From positions 310,001 through 374,000 of the forward strand of contig NZ_JAIZDP010000002.1 in the NCBI RefSeq assembly GCF_021554725.1: a stretch of DNA of 64,000 nucleotides, given 5' to 3'. A model generated the notes under the pieces. That model saw only the letters and a program-made list of their open reading frames with translations. It was not told the origin of the DNA and made no database searches. The stretch is from Sinomonas notoginsengisoli (GTDB lineage Bacteria; Actinomycetota; Actinomycetes; Actinomycetales; Micrococcaceae). Positions 35,612 to 44,371 of the stretch are shown here, piece after piece; the stretch's first letter is position 1, and each line of letters opens with the position of its first letter. Made by a program: the position numbers and the translations under genes.

Positions 35612-36156
35612 CCTCCGAGAGCACCGCCGTGAACCTGCCCGATGATGAAGCCGCCGAGAACAGCGAGGACTTTGCCTCGCAGACATCGCTGAGCCGCCTC
35701 GAGGAGGAGGGGGACGTCGCCGCGGACTATCTCGAGGAACTCCTCGACATCGCGGATGTCGACGGGGACATCGACATCGAGGTCCGCAACGGTCGGTCCT
35801 ACCTCTCAGTGGTCAGTGACGACGAGTCAGAAGGGCTCGACATCCTTGTGGGCGCCGATGGCGAGGTCCTCGAGGCCCTCCAGGAGCTCACCCGGCTCGC
35901 GGTCCTGGCCTCGACAGGAAACCGCTCCCGCCTCGTGCTGGACATCAACGGCTACCGCGGCGAACGGTCCGTCAGGCTGGCAGAGATCGCCGAGAAGGCC
36001 GTCGAGCGAGTCAAGGCCGGCGAGCCGACTGTCCACCTCGAGCCCATGAGCTCCTACGAGCGGAAGATCGTGCACGACGCCGTGGCCGACCTCGGGTTTG
36101 TCAGCGAGTCCGAGGGTGAGGGTGCCGGACGCCATATCGTCGTCTCGGCAGACTGA
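35608..36156 (+). CDS. khpB: Jag/KhpB RNA-binding protein (KH and R3H domains)
   Basis: A 182-residue protein: an acidic N-terminus, a KH domain (~50-120, with GADGEVLEALQELTRLAV), and a C-terminal R3H domain with SYERKIVHDAVADLGF. It lacks the long Jag-N domain of Bacillus. The family binds RNA and affects cell-division and envelope-gene expression. It starts inside the last codons of yidC (ATGA) and is followed after 3 bases by rsmG. Confidence 0.95.
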   Translation: MTSESTAVNLPDDEAAENSEDFASQTSLSRLEEEGDVAADYLEELLDIADVDGDIDIEVRNGRSYLSVVSDDESEGLDILVGADGEVLEALQELTRLAVLASTGNRSRLVLDINGYRGERSVRLAEIAEKAVERVKAGEPTVHLEPMSSYERKIVHDAVADLGFVSESEGEGAGRHIVVSAD

Positions 36157-36159
36157 CCC

Positions 36160-36837
36160 ATGGCCGAGAAGTCATCGGCCGGTCCCGCGGTGGGGGCTGC
36201 TCCCGAACTCGCCCCTGGCGAGCGGGCCGCTGCCGAGCAGCTCTTCGGCGATCGTCTCGACGTGGCACGCCAGTATGTGGGTCATCTCGCGACGTCGGGA
36301 CTCGAGCGTGGGCTCATCGGACCGCGTGAGGTTCCGCGGCTGTGGAGCCGGCATGTGCTGAACTGCGCCGTCATCGAATCCGAGTTCCCTCAGGGCGCGG
36401 CCATCGCCGACGTCGGCAGCGGAGCGGGCCTGCCGGGCCTGTGCCTCGCCATTGCGCGACCGGATCTCCGGCTGACGCTGATTGAGCCTCTTGAACGGCG
36501 CGTGGTGTGGCTTGAGGAAGTCATCGCGGACCTCGGTCTGACCAATGTATCTGTGGTGCGGGGGCGCGCGGAGCAGATGACCGGGATGATCGACGTCGCG
36601 TTTGTCACCGCACGCGCTGTCTCGGCCCTGTCCACACTCATCCCCATGACCCTTCCGCTCCTTGGCGGCTCGGGAACCCTCGTGGCCATCAAGGGGCGCA
36701 GCGCGGCCGAGGAGGTCGAGAAGGCCGGGAAGGCGATCCGGAAGTTCAAGGGCCACTCAGCCGAGGTCCACACGGTCGGAGATGGGCTGCTGGAAGAGCC
36801 CACGACCGTTGTGAGAATTGATGTCGGCGAAGTGTGA
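36160..36837 (+). CDS. rsmG: 16S rRNA (guanine527-N7)-methyltransferase RsmG
   Basis: A 225-residue methyltransferase that modifies G527 (E. coli numbering) of 16S rRNA using S-adenosylmethionine. Motif I is IADVGSGAGLPGLCLAIARP, followed by LTLIEPLERRVVWLEEVIADLGL and VTARAVSALSTLIPMTLPLL. It ends with the usual KFKGHSAEVHTVG and TTVVRI strands. It starts 3 bases after khpB. Confidence 0.96.
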   Translation: MAEKSSAGPAVGAAPELAPGERAAAEQLFGDRLDVARQYVGHLATSGLERGLIGPREVPRLWSRHVLNCAVIESEFPQGAAIADVGSGAGLPGLCLAIARPDLRLTLIEPLERRVVWLEEVIADLGLTNVSVVRGRAEQMTGMIDVAFVTARAVSALSTLIPMTLPLLGGSGTLVAIKGRSAAEEVEKAGKAIRKFKGHSAEVHTVGDGLLEEPTTVVRIDVGEV

Positions 36838-36910
36838 ACTACCTCGGTGGTGCTGATCCAGCGGCTAGTCTAGGGTGAGGCAATCGACGCGAATCGAGAG
36901 TGAGTTGACA

Positions 36911-37951
36911 GTGAGCAGTGGTGAGACGTCGGCCCAGAGAATTCCCCCTTTCTTGACACTCGGATCTGCACGTCCCGCTGCAGAGGAGAAGTCTGTGGCC
37001 GCCCCTCAACCGGCTCCTGTCACCCCGGCGGTGTCGGGCGCCGGGCCTCGCGGGGGCCAGTCCTTCCTCAAAACCCTCGATGAGGGAAGCCCCATTGCGA
37101 GTCAGCTGGCGAACGAGGCGCGACGGCGCGAGCGCCTGCAGGGACGCGAGCTCCGCCGGCCGGCATTGACCCGCGTGTTCACGGTGTCCAACCAGAAGGG
37201 CGGCGTCGGAAAGACGACCACCACGGTGAATATCGCAGCGGCCCTCGCGTCCGCTGGCCTCCAGGTGCTGGTCATCGACATCGATCCCCAGGGCAACGCT
37301 TCCACTGCACTCGGCATCGAGCACCACTCCGAGGTCGAGAGTATCTATGACGTGCTCATCAACGACGAGCCGCTCGCCGACGTCGTTGCCCAGTGTCCCG
37401 ACGTCGAGAACCTCGTGTGCGCTCCGGCGACCATCCACCTCGCCGGCGCCGAAATCGAGCTCGTCTCGCTCGTGGCGCGCGAGCAGCGGTTGCGCCGGGC
37501 GATCGACCACTATGCAACGGAGCGTGAGGAGGCCGGCCTTCCGCGGCTCGACTACATCTTCATCGACTGCCCGCCGAGCCTCGGGCTCCTGACCGTCAAC
37601 GCATTCTGCGCGGCGACGGAGGTCCTGATCCCGATCCAGTGCGAGTACTACGCGCTCGAGGGACTGAGCCAGCTCCTCAAGAACATCGAGATGATCCAGA
37701 AGCACCTCAATGCGGATCTCCGGGTATCCACGATCCTCTTGACGATGTACGACGGGCGCACAAACTTGGCCGCGCAGGTGGCAGCCGAGGTCCGCGAGCA
37801 CTTCCCGGAACAGGTTCTCGAAGCTGTTGTTCCGCGCTCAGTGCGAATCTCCGAGGCGCCCAGCTATCAGCAGACGGTGATGACCTACGATCCGACGTCG
37901 ACGGGTGCGTTGTCGTATCTCGAAGCTGCCGCGGAGATCGCGGAGCATTAG
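36911..37951 (+). CDS. parA: Chromosome partition ATPase ParA (Soj)
   Basis: A ~346-residue ParA with a ~85-residue disordered N-terminal extension, then the deviant Walker A KGGVGKTTTTVN, the Walker B region YIFIDCPPSLGLLT, and IPIQCEYYALEGLSQLL. It binds DNA non-specifically with ATP and, driven by ParB at parS, segregates origins. GTG 36911 is preferred because TAGTCT at 36866-36871 looks like a -10 box that would put the transcript start downstream of the alternative GTG at 36875. Confidence 0.96.
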   Translation: MSSGETSAQRIPPFLTLGSARPAAEEKSVAAPQPAPVTPAVSGAGPRGGQSFLKTLDEGSPIASQLANEARRRERLQGRELRRPALTRVFTVSNQKGGVGKTTTTVNIAAALASAGLQVLVIDIDPQGNASTALGIEHHSEVESIYDVLINDEPLADVVAQCPDVENLVCAPATIHLAGAEIELVSLVAREQRLRRAIDHYATEREEAGLPRLDYIFIDCPPSLGLLTVNAFCAATEVLIPIQCEYYALEGLSQLLKNIEMIQKHLNADLRVSTILLTMYDGRTNLAAQVAAEVREHFPEQVLEAVVPRSVRISEAPSYQQTVMTYDPTSTGALSYLEAAAEIAEH

Positions 37952-38026
37952 GTCAGCGGTAGCGCCGCCATGACCACTCGAACAGCCAGATTGCTGGGCC
38001 ATCGGCCCTGAGGGAGGAAAACCGCT

Positions 38027-39232
38027 ATGAGCGAGAAGCGCCGAGGATTGGGCAGGGGTTTGGGAGCCCTCATCCCGAGCGCGGCCACAGCGGCCAGTGG
38101 CTCGGGGACGCCCTCGCGCCCGGTAGACCTGTTCTTCCCTGACTCCGGACGGAGCCCGGGCACAACCGACGAAGAGGCACGCGAAGCGGGCCAGTCGGAG
38201 GCCACGGAGGTGGGGGCCGCTCCGAACGCCGATGCCGCCCCAGGTCAGCCGACCTCGGCTCCCAACCAATCGGCGGTACCCGCTGAATCGGCCGATTCTG
38301 CTGCCCCGGAAACGCCATCCCTGGAGCGCACGGTTTCGCCCTCCTCTCGTGGCGCTCGTGGCGGGGGAACTCGCTCTCGCGCAACGCAGCGCGACACCGA
38401 CGATCTCGATCTGGTCGAGGTTCCCGGGGCACAATTCGCCGAGCTCAAGGTCGAGGACATCCATCCAAACCGGAAGCAGCCCCGTACTGCCTTCGATGAG
38501 GAGGAGATGGCCGAGCTCGTCCACTCCGTGCGCGAGATCGGCATCCTTCAACCAATCGTTGTCCGAAAGTCAACCGAATCTGGTAGTGAACGCTTTGAGC
38601 TTGTCATGGGTGAGCGGCGCTGGCGCGCCGCCAAGAAGGCGGGGCTCGACCTCATCCCTGCCATCATCCGTGACACCGGAGACGACGCTCTGCTCCGTGA
38701 TGCGCTGCTCGAGAACCTTCACCGGAGCCAGCTGAACCCGCTCGAAGAGGCTGCGGCTTACCAGCAGCTCCTCGACGACTTCGGAACGACCCACGAGGAG
38801 CTTGCCGACCGGATTGGCCGCTCGCGTCCGCAGGTCTCCAACACGATCCGCCTCCTGCGACTCCCTCCGTTGGTGCAGCGCCGTGTTGCGGCCGGCGTTC
38901 TCTCGGCGGGTCATGCTCGTGCTCTTCTGTCCTTACCGGACGATGCGGCGATAGAGCGCATGGCGCAGAAGATCGTTGCCGAAGGAATGTCTGTCCGTGC
39001 GACCGAAGAAGCGGTGACTCTCTACCAGGAACCGCAGGAGCCGCGGCGGTCAGCCTCCCGCAACAACGCCCGCCATGAGCGCCTCGACTTTCTCGCATCG
39101 ACCCTCGCGGATCGTCTCGATACGAACGTGAAGATTTCGCTCGGCGCACGCAAGGGCAAGGTAAGTATTGAGTTCGCTTCGGTTGAGGATCTCAACCGAA
39201 TCATGACGCTCATCAGCCCCGAAGAGGAGTGA
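38027..39232 (+). CDS. parB: Chromosome partition protein ParB
   Basis: A 401-residue CTP-dependent clamp. The N-terminal ~150 residues include the ParA-contacting segment [17 protein letters not shown] and a low-complexity linker. The CTPase has [22 protein letters not shown] and [14 protein letters not shown]. The HTH (~255-285) has [30 protein letters not shown]-terminal dimer domain follows. GGGAGG lies upstream of the ATG. Its target parS occurs five times in the 3.6 kb immediately downstream. Confidence 0.97.
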   Translation: MSEKRRGLGRGLGALIPSAATAASGSGTPSRPVDLFFPDSGRSPGTTDEEAREAGQSEATEVGAAPNADAAPGQPTSAPNQSAVPAESADSAAPETPSLERTVSPSSRGARGGGTRSRATQRDTDDLDLVEVPGAQFAELKVEDIHPNRKQPRTAFDEEEMAELVHSVREIGILQPIVVRKSTESGSERFELVMGERRWRAAKKAGLDLIPAIIRDTGDDALLRDALLENLHRSQLNPLEEAAAYQQLLDDFGTTHEELADRIGRSRPQVSNTIRLLRLPPLVQRRVAAGVLSAGHARALLSLPDDAAIERMAQKIVAEGMSVRATEEAVTLYQEPQEPRRSASRNNARHERLDFLASTLADRLDTNVKISLGARKGKVSIEFASVEDLNRIMTLISPEEE

Positions 39233-39267
39233 GGACCCCGTAGGTCTCCGCAATTGCGGCACTGAAC

Positions 39268-39310
39268 AAGCGGGATCTGTTCCACGTGGACAGATCCCGC
39301 TTCGTTTTTT
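39268..39310 (+). terminator. Rho-independent terminator of parAB
   Basis: AAGCGGGATCTGT pairs with ACAGATCCCGCTT, followed by CGTTTTTT, 36 bases after the parB stop. The loop TCCACGTGG, with its flanking bases, looks like a degenerate parS (TGTTCCACGTGGACA versus TGTTTCACGTGAAACA). Confidence 0.88.
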
Positions 39311-39438
39311 CTACACGTCCGCGCATGTTCCTAGTATTGGAGTATGGTTTCTGCCACCCCGTGGTGAAACCCGGGCGTGTCGACCTGAGGAGTGGACAGC
39401 AGGGAAGTACGCGCAGAGGCGGCCCACCTCGGGGCGCG

Positions 39439-39452
39439 GTTTCACGTGAAAC
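39439..39452. other. parS: parS site 1
   Basis: An exact GTTTCACGTGAAAC palindrome, the ParB-binding core, 207 bases after the parB stop. Confidence 0.95.
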
Positions 39453-40296
39453 GTGGATTGGGCTAGCCACTACGCCATCGGTCTGAACCGGCTTGGATTT
39501 CCCGGCGGGCGTGGAGCCAACTCCCGACGCCCGAAAGGTTCCACCACCGCCACGCCATGAGTTGCGTTGCTGGCGTTGACAACCTCACTGAAACCAAACC
39601 GTACAAAGTTGACCCAGGAACGACGTCGTGGGGTGACGCTTCAAGCTCGGCCGTGCGGCGAGCCACAATGCTCGCGATCGGACCAATCGCACTCTCAGGC
39701 CCCCTAGCCGTCGCACAGCTCTAGGAACGCAACCGGCGCTGCAGGACTGGCGGTCTCAACGGTCTGTAGCGCTCAGGTCCGCTTGCGATATCGGTTCTCC
39801 TGGTGAGCCACGTTTTGCGTTGGTCGTTTGCTCCGGACAATGGATCACTACCGGTGAAGATGAAGTAGAGGCTGGCCAACCGCGAGCGCGATCACGAAGA
39901 CAGGACCACGGTGTCCGGGCCCCGTTGTTCCACGCAAGGGATTGGCCGAGAAGGCCCTCAGCGTGTCGCTCGCGGCGGGGCTGGCGATGTTTACCCTAGG
40001 GGCAGGTGAAGTCGAGCTACGAGTGATGCCTAATGCCTCGAGGACGGTAGGACGTCGGGAGTGGGAGCATAGGGCCAGTTTCCACTTTCTCTGGTCATCG
40101 AGGCTACGGGGCGCGCGGCGGCAAAGGTTTGACACCAGGAGTTCTGACCGAAGCCGAGTTCGCCCGTCACGGTGATGCTGACGGGTCGCGGGTGCCGGTT
40201 ATCCCCGGAGGCGCGCAGGTCTTCATGCACGCTACCCGCACGGGGTCGATCACTCCGACCGGTTGCTTCGGGGAAGGGCGACCGGCCCTGTGCGGT

Positions 40297-40310
40297 GTTT
40301 CACGTGAAAC
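40297..40310. other. parS: parS site 2
   Basis: An exact GTTTCACGTGAAAC, preceded by T and followed by C, 858 bases from site 1. Confidence 0.95.
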
Positions 40311-40898
40311 CAGGCATGCACGGCCGGTGCACATTCTGACCCCCACGCCCGCGTGGGGCCGCGCGTAATGATCAGGCCGCCGTAAAACCGGGCAAGAGCC
40401 GACCGGAAACCCGTTGAGACGAGCAGCAACCCGGGTCTTTGACTTCCGAGCGTGGTGTGGGAGGACGGCCAGGAGGTCGGCTCACACGGCACGGGGAAGG
40501 CAGCAGTCCTCCTTCCTCGATCAGAAGGCTGGTGCCACTCGGTGCCGGAGCACGCTTCGAGAGCCGAAATGGCATGGGGCAAACGAGTATGCCCGTCGCG
40601 CCCGCCCCGTCTGAGCGCGTATCCCCATGAGGCCGGCAAGGCGACGCACACCGTCACCTCGTGGGCGGACTAGCTGGGACGGCGTTCTGAACAGGATGGC
40701 AATGCGCTCTGAGGTTGCCACCTGTTTCATCGGTTCCCGCCATCGCTTGTCTCGACCAGGCGGTACCAGATGAGATTGGCGCGCGGTGAAGGTCTGACGG
40801 GTTGTCTCCAGAGGGCGATAACTGCGCGGTTGACCACAATCGGAGCTTCCGGTTCGCCTTGGTCGCACTGAGCAGCGTGCGGCGGGCGCAGAGCCGCC

Positions 40899-40952
40899 TG
40901 TGGATAAGTTCTGTCGGTGTGACGCTCGAGCCGGGATGTGGCCTGTGGATAA
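40899..40952 (+). promoter_or_regulatory. Two perfect DnaA boxes in the parS region
   Basis: TGTGGATAA occurs at 40899-40907 and 40944-40952, same orientation, 45 bases apart (about four helical turns). Both are exact reverse complements of TTATCCACA. There is no gene nearby. Confidence 0.65.
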
Positions 40953-41330
40953 CCGTGTGGGGAAGCGAACTGGATACGCTGGCGGGGGGACGAAGTCCGG
41001 CCCTAGTTTGTGTTGGTGCCACAGGTAGCATCTTGCCGATATCGTCAAGCAAGAAGGATCAGCCCGTGCGAGGGAGATGCTGTCTGTGTGCTGCCGGATT
41101 CGGACCTAGGATGGAGCCTGCAAAGAAACTACTGCTTTTGGTTCCTTTCTGCGCAGCATCATCCAATCGGCGCGCTGGACGCGTGGATTTGCGACATGTA
41201 TGTGCACTTGCCGCCGGGCCATCCTGAGACGATCGTACTCTCCGACGCCCCGAGTCGGATGGGACTGGTGATGGGCACCGGCAAAGGGTGCCCCGAAGTG
41301 AGACGATGCCCCGCGCCTGCGAAAGTCCGC

Positions 41331-41364
41331 TGTGGATAGCCGCTGTGGATTTCCCTGTGGATAT
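41331..41364 (+). promoter_or_regulatory. Three tandem DnaA-box-like sites
   Basis: TGTGGATAG (41331), TGTGGATTT (41344) and TGTGGATAT (41356) are in the same orientation, 12-13 bases apart. Each differs by one or two bases from the consensus. The phasing resembles DnaA-binding arrays. Confidence 0.6.
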
Positions 41365-41647
41365 CGTTCGGGCGGTGCTACTGCTGCTTCCATCCGAAAC
41401 TGCCCCGTAACCTGCGGGGTGGATTCGGGCCCTGAGAGGTTACATTGCTTCCGAAACCACCAGACGTGCTGTCCTGGCCGTTCCAAGTGTTGAGCTGGAC
41501 CGGGTCAAGCGACAACGCTCATTCTTGCGGCAGTTTTGACTGCGAAGAACAGCGGGCCGTCTTAGACACCCACCTTCCTTGGCGGGGCGGTTAGGCCTCG
41601 TCACCCCAGATAGAGCGCTGCTCCGCCCAGCCGGGATAGCGGACTGT

Positions 41648-41661
41648 GTTTCACGTGAAAC
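41648..41661. other. parS: parS site 3
   Basis: An exact GTTTCACGTGAAAC, 1351 bases from site 2. Confidence 0.95.
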
Positions 41662-41842
41662 CCCCAAAGGGGAAGGTCGCAACCTGCCAAAGGGTGCAGC
41701 CTGACCAACCTCATCGTTGGGTTCTCCCCGCGCCTACGGAAGCGGCGCCTAAAGAGGGAGCAGTACCCGCCCATGAGGACCGCTCCCTCGCTACACGCCG
41801 CGGCGCCCACACCGTCGCTGCGCGCAGGTACGCTACCTTTGT

Positions 41843-41856
41843 GTTTCACGTGAAAC
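41843..41856. other. parS: parS site 4
   Basis: The perfect 16-base form TGTTTCACGTGAAACA lies at 41842-41857, 195 bases from site 3. This pair is the densest part of the array. Confidence 0.96.
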
Positions 41857-42546
41857 ACGCATGAACGACGTATCGCTTAGTGTCCTGTTGTCGTGCCTTC
41901 GCCGGCCAAGATTTGTGCTGAGTGGTGCGCTTGGCCGTCGGCGTTCGTCGATCATCGAATCTCGTCGATCGTCGCCGGTCAGGAGCATGTTTTGGGGAGG
42001 GCGTGCGACGCCGCTACGCTCCGGCTCTGCTCCTCTGACACGAACGGAGGCGCCGCGGGCCACCGGCCAGGCACACCCGTGCCTGTTGTACAAAATCGAC
42101 GAAATTGATGTTTTCGTTTGTGGAAATGGGAGTGGGGCCGCAAGGACGGTTGACTTGCCACGCGCCGTCGAACCATTGGCTACGGCACGAGATGGAGGGC
42201 GCTAGGCGTAGGCCTCCTTCGCGCACACCAGCTGGCCACGGGCGCGGCTATATGGGTGACGGCCCGGGAACCGCGTTGACACCGGCGAAGCGCGTGAACT
42301 TCCGTTGCGTCCCGCATAGGTGAGGAAACGGGGTTCGGCGACCAAATGATGATGTGGGCGCCGAAGGAAGGAGGCCGTCTGATTCACGGCTCTACACGGG
42401 GGGCGGCAGGGTTTTACGGGTCTCGCGGGGTAGCCTTCCGACTCCCTAGCGCGGTTCGTTGGGCCGCGGAGATTAGCTTTGTCGTCATCATCCGGCGGAG
42501 ATGGGCTTCGCAATCTCGAACAACAACAACTGCTTATCAGATCGGA

Positions 42547-42570
42547 TTCGTGTGAGATTTCGTGTGAGAT
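42547..42570 (+). repeat. 12-bp tandem repeat
   Basis: Two perfect copies of TTCGTGTGAGAT at 42547-42558 and 42559-42570, within the gene-poor region. Confidence 0.85.
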
Positions 42571-42686
42571 TGGGTGGCCCGGCCGGTCTGCTATCGGAAT
42601 TGAAGCCAAGTTTGGAAGGGCCGGCCACGTTGCCACGATCTGTGGGGAGCTTCTGAGCGCGGACCCGTGAAGCGCGGAGCCCAGCT

Positions 42687-42700
42687 GTTTCACGTGAAAC
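42687..42700. other. parS: parS site 5
   Basis: An exact GTTTCACGTGAAAC, 844 bases from site 4 and just beyond the trxA terminator. Confidence 0.95.
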
Positions 42701-42734
42701 GCTCAAACGTCGGCCGAGATCGTGACACCCTCGA

Positions 42735-42780
42735 AGAACAAAAGGAACGGGGAGGGTGCGACATCGTCGCACCCTCCCCG
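42735..42780 (-). terminator. Terminator of trxBA
   Basis: CGGGGAGGGTGCGA pairs with TCGCACCCTCCCCG around CATCG. On the minus strand it is followed by a T-containing stretch (TTCCTTTTGTTC). It lies 41 bases beyond the trxA stop. Confidence 0.85.
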
Positions 42781-42820
42781 GGACTGTGGCCCATTGCCAG
42801 GTTTGATCCCCGGTTAGCCT

Positions 42821-43150
42821 CTACTTCGCGAGGACCTCGTTCCATTCCTTCTCGAAGTACTGCTTCGGACGAGCGCCGATAACTGTTCCAGTCACCTTTC
42901 CCTTCTCAAAAAGGTAGACCGCCGGAATTGACGTGATTCCATACTCAGCCGCGATGTTCGGGTTGTTGTCCACGTCGACCTTGACCACGTCTACCTGATC
43001 CGCGTATTCGACGGAGATGTCGTCCAGGATCGGCCCGACCTTGCGGCACGGCCCGCACCACTCGGCCCAAAAGTCAACAATGACTGGCTTCTCGGACATG
43101 AGGACCTTGTCGGTGAACTCAGCATCGGTGACATTCTTGGCATTGCTCAT
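42821..43150 (-). CDS. trxA: Thioredoxin
   Basis: A 109-residue thioredoxin with active site WCGPC (Cys32, Cys35) and the cis-proline in SIPAVYLF. It reduces protein disulfides in the cytoplasm and is itself recycled by TrxB, encoded 26 bases upstream in the same operon. Confidence 0.98.
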   Translation of the reverse strand: MSNAKNVTDAEFTDKVLMSEKPVIVDFWAEWCGPCRKVGPILDDISVEYADQVDVVKVDVDNNPNIAAEYGITSIPAVYLFEKGKVTGTVIGARPKQYFEKEWNEVLAK

Positions 43151-43176
43151 CTGTATGATCCGATCTCTTGGGGAAC

Positions 43177-44154
43177 TTAGGCCTGGGCGGTCGAGAGGGC
43201 ACGAGCCTCGATGTCGGCGAGGTAGTGCTCAACGTCGAGGGCCGCAACGCAACCAGATCCGGCTGCAGTGATGGCTTGGCGATACGTGGGATCGACTACG
43301 TCGCCCGCAGCGAATACGCCGGGGAGGCTCGTCTTCGAGGACCGGCCCTCGACAGCAATCGTCCCTTCGGGAGTGAGGTCCAGGACGCCCTTGACCAGAC
43401 TGGTCCGGGGATCGTTTCCGATGGCTACGAAGATGCCGGTCACGGGGATTTCGGACTCGCTGCCATCCACGAGGCTCCGCAGGCGGAGCCCCACCACCTT
43501 GTCGCCACCGATGACGTCGGCAACCTCGGAGTTCCAGGCGAACTTGATCTTCTCGTGGGAGAGAGCACGGTCCGCCATGATCTTCGAGGCGCGCAGCGTG
43601 TCGCGGCGGTGCACCACGGTGACTGTTCGCGCGAACTTCGTGAGGAACAGCGCCTCTTCCATGGCTGAATCGCCGCCACCGATCACGGCGATGTCCTGAT
43701 CCTTGAAGAAGAACCCATCACACGTAGCGCACCAGCTCACCCCATGGCCGGAGAGGCGCTTCTCGTTTGGCAGTCCAAGCTCACGGTAGGCCGAACCGGT
43801 GGCGATGATCACGGCACGAGCCTTGTACGATTCACCGCCAGCGAGGGTGACGGTTTTGATCTCACCCTCGAGTTCAACGGACTCGACATCCTCGAACTCG
43901 ATGTGCGCGCCGAACCTGGAGGCCTGCTGTTCAAGCTTGTCCATAAGGTCGGGGCCCTGAACGCCCTCCGGGAATCCGGGAAAGTTCTCAACCTCGGTCG
44001 TATTCATCAGTTCACCGCCAGCCGTCACAGAACCCGCGAAAATCAACGGTTGGAGGTTGGCACGGGCGGTGTAGATGGCTGCGGTATACCCCGCGGGACC
44101 GGAACCGACGACGATGACGTCGCGAACGTCTGCGGCAGTCTCAGCAGTGCTCAC
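43177..44154 (-). CDS. trxB: Thioredoxin reductase (NADPH)
   Basis: A 325-residue flavoprotein: FAD motif [18 protein letters not shown], redox-active CATC (Cys142, Cys145), NADPH motif [14 protein letters not shown], and the C-terminal FAD contact [23 protein letters not shown]. It passes electrons from NADPH to thioredoxin. Operon with trxA. Confidence 0.98.
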   Translation of the reverse strand: MSTAETAADVRDVIVVGSGPAGYTAAIYTARANLQPLIFAGSVTAGGELMNTTEVENFPGFPEGVQGPDLMDKLEQQASRFGAHIEFEDVESVELEGEIKTVTLAGGESYKARAVIIATGSAYRELGLPNEKRLSGHGVSWCATCDGFFFKDQDIAVIGGGDSAMEEALFLTKFARTVTVVHRRDTLRASKIMADRALSHEKIKFAWNSEVADVIGGDKVVGLRLRSLVDGSESEIPVTGIFVAIGNDPRTSLVKGVLDLTPEGTIAVEGRSSKTSLPGVFAAGDVVDPTYRQAITAAGSGCVAALDVEHYLADIEARALSTAQA

Positions 44155-44326
44155 GGGATGCGTACCTCTTCCTTGGCGATGACAGACGGTATCAGGAGCA
44201 ACAACGCATCAGTTTGGGTCGATATTCCGCGCCGCTGTCCTCCTCAAGGGTACCGAAGGCCTTCCTGCGTCCCATAAGCCCGCGCTATGGGGCACCAGTA
44301 CCGTCACACCATCGTGAGAGCCAACT

Positions 44327-44359
44327 ACGAGGGCCCCCGGACAGATCCGGGGCCCTCGT
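44327..44359 (-). terminator. Hairpin after the pseudokinase-like gene
   Basis: ACGAGGGCCCCCGGA faces TCCGGGGCCCTCGT with one bulged C, 13 bases beyond the stop at 44372. It has no clear T-run. The 217-base gap also holds the trxB promoter. Confidence 0.65.
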
Positions 44360-44371
44360 GAGCGGTGGCGT

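Larger units (their letters stand above)
39233..42820. other. Gene-poor centromere-like region with parS array and DnaA boxes
   Basis: About 3.6 kb between parB and trxA. Open frames exist but are short, overlap on both strands, and several simply translate the parS palindrome (MFHVKH on either strand). None has a good start site, codon bias or a recognisable family. The region holds five exact parS cores (39439, 40297, 41648, 41843, 42687), a degenerate sixth in the parB terminator loop, five DnaA-box-like sites (40899-41364), and small direct repeats (for example 42547-42570). In other actinobacteria the cwlM amidase gene sits here; it is absent. Confidence 0.8.

Noticed and set aside
40129-40368. 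79-codon plus-strand frame in the parS region
   Set aside because: It runs across parS site 2 and lacks a start signal; codon use is not gene-like and no family is recognised.
41601-41864. Short frames beginning MFHVK in the parB-trxA gap
   Set aside because: They are translations of the parS palindrome, present on both strands, without ribosome sites or codon bias.
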